DNA of 64,000 bases from Paenibacillus whitsoniae. GTDB taxonomy: Bacteria > Bacillota > Bacilli > Paenibacillales > NBRC-103111. Each line of letters starts with the position of its first letter. Position 1 is the first letter of the stretch. Below, in pieces: positions 41,535-48,400 of this stretch. The stretch is taken from contig NZ_RXHU01000049.1 in assembly GCF_003955665.1 (NCBI RefSeq), positions 24,511-88,510 of the forward strand, in the 5' to 3' direction. Both the position numbers and the translations under genes were made by a program. The notes beneath the pieces are model-generated. The model was given only the letters and a program-made list of their open reading frames with translations. It was not told the DNA's origin and searched no databases.

Positions 41535-42395
41535 TTATGCTTTCAACAGCACCTTCACGCTCTGAATGACCTCCGTCAATCTGGCGGAGCTGGCCTCATA
41601 CATAAGCTTGGCTTCCGTGTCTTTCGTCGTCATCGCAAACAGCTCGAGATCAGCCTCGCACTTCTTCAACGTCGCCAGCAGCATCGGACGCTGTGTCGGC
41701 TCAGGCACCTGAACATTATCATCGAACAGATCGACGGTCAGATCGCCATGCGTATCCACTTGGGCAAGGAACACATTTTCTACCGGAATGCCCATCTTGT
41801 TCAGCTCGGTCATCAACCAGCCCTTGCTCTTCCCCGCGGCGGCGAGCGGCTCCAGCTGGATAACACCGTCCAAAATCACGGCATGCGTCGGCTTCTCGAT
41901 GGGCAACTTCATGTCCAGATGCTTCGGCGTCAACGGCTGCAGATCGCTCTTGAGCAGAACGCTCAGGTCGCCGCTGGGCTCAAGCATCGCGAATTCCACG
42001 TCGGCGACGCGGAAAATATTTTTCGTCCGCAGCTGCTCCATCAGTTCGTCGCCCGTATACCGTTCTTTTTTCAAATTGTCTTCCAGCACTTTACCATCCT
42101 TAATGACGACCCGACCCTTGCCTTCAATCAAGTTGCGCAGCGTTTTGCTTTTCATCGCCAACAGTTCCAATCCGAATGGGACGATGCACCACACCAGAAT
42201 GGCAATAATGCCATGCGAATAATTCGTTTCTACATCGGTTGAGATGGCGCCGGCCAAATCCCCCAGCGTAATGCCGATCACATATTCAAAAAATGTCAGC
42301 TGCGAAATTTGCTTTTTTCCCAATACGCGTGTCAATGCAAATAGAATGACAAGCGTGGAAAACGCCCGAATGACGATATGTATCCAATCCGGCAT
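41535..42395 (-). CDS. DUF421 (YetF-type) membrane protein with a C-terminal DUF1657-like domain
   Basis: A 286-residue protein of unknown function. Three membrane helices span the first 85 residues, with LGKKQISQLTFFEYVIGITLGDLAGAIS between them. The soluble DUF421/YetF core follows (about 90-225). The last 55 residues (LLATLKKCEADLELFAMTTKDTEAKLMYEASSARL region) resemble the stand-alone DUF1657 protein encoded divergently at 42573. It is first in the spoVAC-spoVAD-spoVAE operon. The mobile spoVA-type operons linked to heat-resistant Bacillus spores also carry DUF421 and DUF1657 genes, so a spore-membrane role is likely. Confidence 0.88.
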   Translation of the reverse strand: MPDWIHIVIRAFSTLVILFALTRVLGKKQISQLTFFEYVIGITLGDLAGAISTDVETNYSHGIIAILVWCIVPFGLELLAMKSKTLRNLIEGKGRVVIKDGKVLEDNLKKERYTGDELMEQLRTKNIFRVADVEFAMLEPSGDLSVLLKSDLQPLTPKHLDMKLPIEKPTHAVILDGVIQLEPLAAAGKSKGWLMTELNKMGIPVENVFLAQVDTHGDLTVDLFDDNVQVPEPTQRPMLLATLKKCEADLELFAMTTKDTEAKLMYEASSARLTEVIQSVKVLLKA

Positions 42396-42572
42396 CGTGC
42401 TTGGCCTCCTTTTGTCCTCTTCCAGCCTTCACATTATGTGCTAAATCGGCGGCGGCTATCAGCAAAACGGATTGGATTTATTTGTTATGATAATCATTTT
42501 GCACTTCGGGTATCGTAAGTAGCGGCACTCTTACTGCAGGCCACAATAAAACTATACGAAGAGGTGCAACTC

Positions 42573-42779
42573 ATGACTGTAGCTTCCCAAGTAAAAACGA
42601 CACTCGCTTCCCTCAAAAGTGCGCAAGCCAGCCTAGAGACCTTTGCGCTGAGCACCCAAAACCAGGAAGCAAAGCAGCTTTATCAGAATGCCGCCGCTTC
42701 GACGCAGGAAATCGTGAATCAGGTTTCCTCCCGTGTGCAGCAACTTGAAAATGAGGAGCCGCAATATAAAGGCTTCTAA
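42573..42779 (+). CDS. DUF1657 protein (68 aa), spoVA-associated
   Basis: Small helical protein, probably made in the forespore. It reads as one or two amphipathic helices (VKTTLASLKSAQASLETFAL, then QEAKQLYQNAAAS) and no membrane segment. It aligns by eye with the C-terminal tail of the DUF421 protein: both have LATLK/LASLK, SLETFAL/DLELFAM, and EAKQLYQNA/EAKLMYEAS. The ATG at 42573 follows GAGGTG. It is divergent from the spoVA operon, with a strong hairpin after the stop. Confidence 0.8.
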   Translation: MTVASQVKTTLASLKSAQASLETFALSTQNQEAKQLYQNAAASTQEIVNQVSSRVQQLENEEPQYKGF

Positions 42780-42786
42780 AACAGAT

Positions 42787-42816
42787 GGAGCCAAGCAGAT
42801 TGATCTGCTTGGCTCC
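42787..42816. terminator. Terminator after the DUF1657 gene
   Basis: GGAGCCAAGCAGAT (42787-42800) pairs perfectly with ATCTGCTTGGCTCC (42803-42816), followed by TTTCTT on the plus strand. It also lies after the last tail-collar gene on the other strand. Confidence 0.85.
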
Positions 42817-42836
42817 TTTCTTATGTATACAACCAA

Positions 42837-43361
42837 TTAATTACTAGGTTTAGGTGGATAATTGCCTTCTAGAGAAATGATGAAGTTCATTGCAACAAAC
42901 GGCTGCATATTATTATGCGAATTATTGCTTCCTGTAACTGACAAGGCGAGCGGACTCATTGGAGTATCTACCAACGGAGAATAGATCAGTTGACCGAATG
43001 CAGTGGCCGAGCTTGACCAAACTGCTCCTGTCGGCTCGATTTGAGTAGGAGCAAGCTGGGCGTTGATGCTGTGTGTATGGTTTGGAATCTGCGTTTCCAG
43101 CAGCATCACATCTGTCTCCCCACCAACTTCACCTACAGTACGCGGCGTTAAGCCTGGTCCAGTTCCTTGATGCACGGGAGCGCTTCCTTGAAAATTCGGC
43201 AATGCAAAGGTTGTTGTGCCATTACCGCCATAAAGTCCTCCAATAATCGAATAGAGGGCCGAATTTTGGGACACAGGGAGTATCGTCCCATCACAAAACG
43301 CCCAGCCAGACGGTGCATAATTGCCAGCAAAAATTCGAATTTCTCCAAGATAAGGATCCAT
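42837..43361 (-). CDS. Phage-tail-collar-domain protein (paralogue 3 of 3)
   Basis: A 174-residue protein of the tail-collar / microcystin-dependent-protein type. The N-terminal collar motif is GEIRIFAGNYAPSGWAFCDG, followed by NSALYSIIGGLYGGNGTTTFALPNFQG. The C-terminal half is a beta-rich region ending NNMQPFVAMNFIISLEG. There is no signal peptide. The ATG follows AGGAGG. It is the last of three tandem paralogues with no other phage genes nearby, so it is a domesticated structural protein of unknown role. Confidence 0.85.
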   Translation of the reverse strand: MDPYLGEIRIFAGNYAPSGWAFCDGTILPVSQNSALYSIIGGLYGGNGTTTFALPNFQGSAPVHQGTGPGLTPRTVGEVGGETDVMLLETQIPNHTHSINAQLAPTQIEPTGAVWSSSATAFGQLIYSPLVDTPMSPLALSVTGSNNSHNNMQPFVAMNFIISLEGNYPPKPSN

Positions 43362-43380
43362 CTGTTACACGCCTCCTCAA

Positions 43381-43878
43381 TTAAGATCTAGGTGGGAAGA
43401 TTCCCGTTAGAGCAATACAGAAATTGACAACTGTATAGGGCTGCATGTTCTCGTGAGGCTGACTGCCACCGCTAATGCCAATTGCGTCCGAGCCCATGAT
43501 CGCATTCGCCGTGCTCTGATAGATTAAATTATTATTTGTATTCGTTCCCCAAGTGAGACCTGTCGGTTTAAAGCTTGTTGCGTTTGAGCCCCCTGTGAGC
43601 TGGTGGGTATGCATAGGTATTTCACTCACTGTCAGCGTATGCGTAGCTTCGCCTCCTGTCGTTCCATAAGGAATTGAACTACTGCGATGAATCGGCACTT
43701 TTCCTTGAAGATTCGGGAGTGCAAAAGTTGTACGGCCGTCTCCGCCATACGTGGTGCCAATTAGAGAATATAAAGCGGTGTTCTGCTGAATGGGAAGCAA
43801 TTGCCCATTGCATAGCGCCCAGCCGCGCGGAGCAAAGTTAAAAGAAAAAGCTCTGATTTCTGCCAAAAACGGTTCCAT
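43381..43878 (-). CDS. Phage-tail-collar-domain protein (paralogue 2 of 3)
   Basis: A 165-residue paralogue of the flanking genes. Collar motif GWALCNGQLLPIQQNTALYS and TYGGDGRTTFALPNLQGK; metal-binding-like HTHQL in the middle (MHTHQLTGG); and a C-terminal HENMQPYTVVNFCIALTG. It follows AAGGAGGG and lies 19 bp before paralogue 3. The divergence of the middle region (about 90-135) against conserved ends suggests a variable exposed tip. Confidence 0.85.
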   Translation of the reverse strand: MEPFLAEIRAFSFNFAPRGWALCNGQLLPIQQNTALYSLIGTTYGGDGRTTFALPNLQGKVPIHRSSSIPYGTTGGEATHTLTVSEIPMHTHQLTGGSNATSFKPTGLTWGTNTNNNLIYQSTANAIMGSDAIGISGGSQPHENMQPYTVVNFCIALTGIFPPRS

Positions 43879-43899
43879 GATTGTCCCTCCTTGATCAAT

Positions 43900-44409
43900 T
43901 TAATATTGGCTAGGAAATACGCCTTCAGTTGCAATTATAAATGAAACCGTTAAGAACGGCATCATATTGTCATGGGGCTGATTGCCGCCAACCGAACTGA
44001 TTGCAGCAGGATTCATCGTAGTGTTTGGCGCAGTTGTGGAATAGGGTTTAACTGCCGTATTGGCATTTGTTGCCCAAAAAGCGTTTGCAGGACTTGAACT
44101 TGTACCACTTACACTCGAAGCACTTGGAATATGCTTGTGAGCTGCCATTTGATCCGTTGTCAATGTTACTTTCTCAACACCCGCCATTTGCCCAAGCACG
44201 TACCCTGCACCCATATGAATCGGTACGCGACCGCGCAAATCCGGCAAGGCAAACGTAGAACGGCCATCTCCCCCATAAGTCGTACCAATCAGTGTGTATA
44301 AAGCTTCATATTGAGTGATGTTCACGATTTGCCCATTGCACAGCAGCCAGCCTATCGGGGCAAAAGTTCCGCTGAACATTCGAATTTCTCCAACATATTG
44401 ATCGCTCAT
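43900..44409 (-). CDS. Phage-tail-collar-domain protein (paralogue 1 of 3)
   Basis: A 169-residue paralogue with the motif GWLLCNGQIVNITQYEALYTLIGTTYGGDGRSTFALPDLRG in its first 65 residues and HDNMMPFLTVSFIIATEG at the end. The ATG follows AAGGAG. It stands 21 bp before paralogue 2 and 39 bp after the DUF6916-like gene, so all probably share one message. Confidence 0.85.
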   Translation of the reverse strand: MSDQYVGEIRMFSGTFAPIGWLLCNGQIVNITQYEALYTLIGTTYGGDGRSTFALPDLRGRVPIHMGAGYVLGQMAGVEKVTLTTDQMAAHKHIPSASSVSGTSSSPANAFWATNANTAVKPYSTTAPNTTMNPAAISSVGGNQPHDNMMPFLTVSFIIATEGVFPSQY

Positions 44410-44448
44410 ATAGCAGCTCCTTTAAAGTAGATTAGGATAAACCATCTG

Positions 44449-44745
44449 TCATTGCGTGCTTTTCAATAAATTGAACACAACTTCATAAACAAATCCTTCG
44501 GTACCCCGGGCTATTGGAACGAGCAGCCATTGAACACTGCCTAATTTCTCGTGCAGAAGCTCATACAGCCCTTGCTGAATAGGTACGTTCAAAGGTCCTT
44601 CCAGCAGCAATGAGAACTGCTCAATCATATCGTTGCTGCCCTTATCTTTTACTTCCTTCACCTTCAAGATCAGGGGCTCGCCTAACGAAGTCGGCAACTG
44701 AAAGCTGCTCTCCTGCAAAAGCACTGCCTCTGAATAAGAGTTCAT
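44449..44745 (-). CDS. DUF6916-like small protein linked to the collar genes
   Basis: A 98-residue protein of unknown function. By eye it matches the pattern of DUF6916 (FSLLLEGP, PIQQGLYELLHEKLG, LLVPIARGTEGFVYEVVFN), a family commonly encoded beside tail-collar genes. The ATG at 44745 is eleven bases after AGGAGG; a GTG upstream lies inside that site. It is between the acetyltransferase and the collar trio. Confidence 0.7.
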   Translation of the reverse strand: MNSYSEAVLLQESSFQLPTSLGEPLILKVKEVKDKGSNDMIEQFSLLLEGPLNVPIQQGLYELLHEKLGSVQWLLVPIARGTEGFVYEVVFNLLKSTQ

Positions 44746-44765
44746 TCGATCCTTCACCTCCTTAG

Positions 44766-45254
44766 CTAATTTACTGGAGAATCGATATAGGATGATTCAT
44801 TCCATTCCATAGAAACGTAAGGAGAGTGCTCTCCCGTAACGAGAAAGCCTAGACGATCATAAAGCCGTTGAGCCGGGTTCGTCTCAAGTACGTGCAGCCG
44901 GACTCCGAGACCTTGTTGTCTCGCAGTTTCTTGGAGTTGAAGCAACAGTTTGGTTCCGACACCTTGATTTCGATATAGATGTGAAATGATGATGTCCACA
45001 AGCACGATAGCATCTTCAGATACAGCTTGCGAGATCTGGCCGATTCGCTCTCCATTCTGGTAAATAATGCTTTTCTTCAGATCAGCGTATTTCGCCCGGT
45101 AAGAACGACGCTGCGCATCAAACTGCATGCGGAGGAAGGTGTTCAGTTGAGCAGCGTCCCAACCTAGTGCATGAAACTCATTCCGTCTCGTTTCGGCATA
45201 AAGTTCATACAAAAACAATTCGTCATCTGCGACGGCCGGCATAAAATGAAGCAT
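44766..45254 (-). CDS. GNAT-family N-acetyltransferase
   Basis: A 162-residue acetyltransferase with a recognisable acetyl-CoA loop LYRNQGVGTKLLLQLQETA (about 98-116) and the C-terminal NPAQRLYDRLGF motif. The substrate is unknown. The ATG follows GAGGGAG. It is the first gene of the five-gene collar cluster. Co-directional genes 20 bp or less apart suggest it modifies a product of the same locus. Confidence 0.85.
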   Translation of the reverse strand: MLHFMPAVADDELFLYELYAETRRNEFHALGWDAAQLNTFLRMQFDAQRRSYRAKYADLKKSIIYQNGERIGQISQAVSEDAIVLVDIIISHLYRNQGVGTKLLLQLQETARQQGLGVRLHVLETNPAQRLYDRLGFLVTGEHSPYVSMEWNESSYIDSPVN

Positions 45255-45380
45255 ATACTCCCTCTTTCACTACCAAGTTTTTCTTAGGCCGCAAGCACCA
45301 ATTAATTCCAAAGTCCTATTTTTATATTGCGGGATAGAGCGAAAATTGTCAATTGTTGTATGAAAAATAATGCACATAGA

Positions 45381-45414
45381 AAAACCGGGAAAATCCACTG
45401 TGTTTCCCGGTTTT
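45381..45414. terminator. Terminator after the S-layer-repeat gene
   Basis: AAAACCGGGAAA (45381-45392) pairs perfectly with TTTCCCGGTTTT (45403-45414) over a 10-base loop, with T-runs on both strands. Confidence 0.9.
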
Positions 45415-45424
45415 TTCATTATTT

Positions 45425-48400
45425 TTAAATTAAATCAGCCGCTTCCAGCATTCTCAGTATGATGACTGCTGTTTCCGCTCGCGTGATGTCGCTCGTCGGA
45501 CGAGCAAAGCCTTCGCTGCCTTCAACAATGTTCATCTCCATGCACAGCGCCGCAGCGCTTTGAGCCCAATCGCCAAATGCTTGGCTATCGCTAAACGCTC
45601 CAAGTCGATCTGCGATTTGACTCGCTGACAGGGTTTTGTCATGACCAGCGAGCTTCAAGGCACGCTTCACAATAACCATAGCTTCCTGACGGCTGATCGG
45701 TTGCTCAGGAGCGAAACTAGCGTCACTGTATCCCTGAACTAAGCCGTATTCCTGAGCAATAGCAACGGCTGTGTAGAACCAATCTCCTTTCGCCACATCC
45801 CCGTATGCAATTGAATGATTGGACTCGCGCAAGCCTAATGCACGCACAACAACAGCCGTAAATTCTGCTCGTGTAATTGCTCGATCAGGAGCAAAATGCG
45901 AATCGTCAATACCATTGATAACAAGCCTTGCTCCCATCTCATCAACAGCAGTCTCAGACCAGTGTCCAACAACATCCAGGAACGATTTTTCATTATAAAT
46001 AACCGAATAGATACTGTTGGTTAAGCTATTAATAACCGCAAAATATTTGCCATCCTTTTGAATGACTCTTGTTGGCACGTGGACGAAAGTACCGTCCGCC
46101 ATCGCCACAACACCAGTTGTAATTTTTTTCGGATCTACGCCATCAGGAATGGCAATCGTTCGTTCGACATAAGCATTAAACTTGCTGACTTCCACTTCTT
46201 TGCCGTTGTAACTTCCAATTAGATTAAATTCCACAGCCGGCGCGATAATCGTCACATTGCCATTTTTCTGTCTTTGAACAGTTACAGCCGGATCATTTGG
46301 CGATAAATTCGAAATCTCAACCTTTACTTCAATATCCTTCAGTGCAACCATGCCATTAAAAGCGGCAGAAACCGCGTCAATATTGATTTGTTGCGCAGGA
46401 ATCGAGTAAGAAGCAGTCTTCGTTTGAACTTGCAGCACCGCTTCCCGGGTTTCCATGTTTTTGACCATTTGCCCATTTAATACACCAAATACTTGATCCG
46501 CATCCTTCGTGAACGGAATGGTCACAACAGCCTTATTGCCTTCCTTTTCAAGCTTGGCATTCATCTTCGCTTCATCAATCGTAATGGTGCTGCGCCGGCG
46601 CCCCTCAGGCGTCGTTTCACTCTTTGCCGTAGCTAGCTTCTCCTGAACGACCCCATTTACAATGACCTGGACTCCATCCTCAACTACAGCACCGCCTCCA
46701 GCAGCAGGCGGAGGTGTATCCGTGCTAGAGTTATCTACATAGGTAAGTGTAATTGTAGCGTCGTGATCTGCGTAAAGCTCGCCATCGTAGCTGTTCCATA
46801 CGATTTTCGTTTCACCCGACCAATACGAATCCGGAGTGAACGATAATTTGTCGATATCGGCAAAAGGAATCTCCTGATCTGCCACCACTGCTAAATTGCC
46901 AAGCTTGAGCGTACCATGGGTTGGGAGTGTGACAATTTTAATGTGTTGCAAGTCACTTTCGTCTTCATTGGAATACCCGAAGTAGTCCTCGGTTAAGTAC
47001 ACTTGTTGATTGACCGTCAAAGACTTCGCATGATTCGTAATAGCAGGAACCGATTTATACGTAATCGTGTCACTATAATTTTCGCTGTTCCCAAATGCGT
47101 CTTTGAGCTGCATATAGACGGTTTTCTCGCCTTTGCCATTCGTCAATGTCCACGTTTTACTTGCTGAAGGGCTCTCCCATTCTGTCCATACGGAGTTATC
47201 GTTTGAGAACCGAGCTTGAACACCGCCTACTCCGCTCCCATCCGACGCAGCAAGGATCAGTTCAACCTCTTTGTGTTTGGCAGTCGCATCTCCATTATTG
47301 ATCTGAATGGACCCCGTCGGTGCCGTTTTGTCCAAAGTGAACTGGATGGATACTTCGTTTCCTGCCTCATCTCTCACGATAAGCGAATGGACGCCTTCAA
47401 CACTAACTGTGCTGCCGCTCGAAAAAGGAGATCCATCCAACATCGCTGTACCTTCATTAAAGCTAACGAGGAGATCATTTGTGTAGCTGCCGTTGTTGGC
47501 GGCGCCAGAGATTACAGGAGCCGTTTTGTCGATGGTAAAATGCACCGTCGTCACGTTCCCAGCCGTGTCAGTAACAGTTAGCGTATGGGCACCTTCCGTG
47601 CTTACCGTTGTTCCACTGGTAAAGGCAGAACTGCCCAACGTCGCGTTTCCTTCGTTGAAGGTGATCTCTTTATCCACCTTATACAAACCGTTTTCTTCTA
47701 CACCTGTGACGATCGGGGCTGTTTTGTCAATCGTGAACGTCACCGTCGTCATGTTCCCCGCCGCGTCAGTCGCAACCAGCGTATGCTCACCTTCCGTGCT
47801 TATAACCGTTCCGCCCGTGTATGGGGCATTGTCCAGTTTTGCCGTGCCGCCACTCACTATCAAGGTAATATCTGTTTTATAGCTTTGTCCGTCTGCCGCC
47901 CCCGTTACCACCGGAGCCGTTTTATCGATCGTAAAGTGCACCGTCGTCAAGTTTCCTGCTGCGTCCGTGACGACTATCGTATGATCGCCTTCCGTGCTTA
48001 CCGTATCGCCACTGGTGAAATTAACGCCATCCAGCTTCGCGATGCCCTCGTTAAACGTAATCTGTCTATCTTCCTTATATAGACCACTTTCGGTCACGCC
48101 GCTCACCGTCGGTGCTGTTTTATCAATCGTGAACGTCACCGTTGTCGTATTGCCTGCCGCGTCAGTCGCAACCAGCGTATAAGTGCCTTCCGCGCTTATC
48201 GTTTCACCTGTATATGAAGCATTGTCCAGTTTTGCCGTGCCGCCACTCACTATCAGTGTAACATCGTTTTTGTAGCTTTGTCCGTGGGTCGCTCCCGTTA
48301 CCACCGGAGCCGTTTTATCGATCGTAAAATGCACCGTCGTCAAGTTTCCTGCTGCGTCCGTGACGACTATCGTATGATCGCCTTCCGTGCTTACCGTATC

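Noticed and set aside
42837..45254. Prophage remnant
   Set aside because: No integrase, terminase, capsid or lysis gene is present, and the genes are intact with good ribosome sites.
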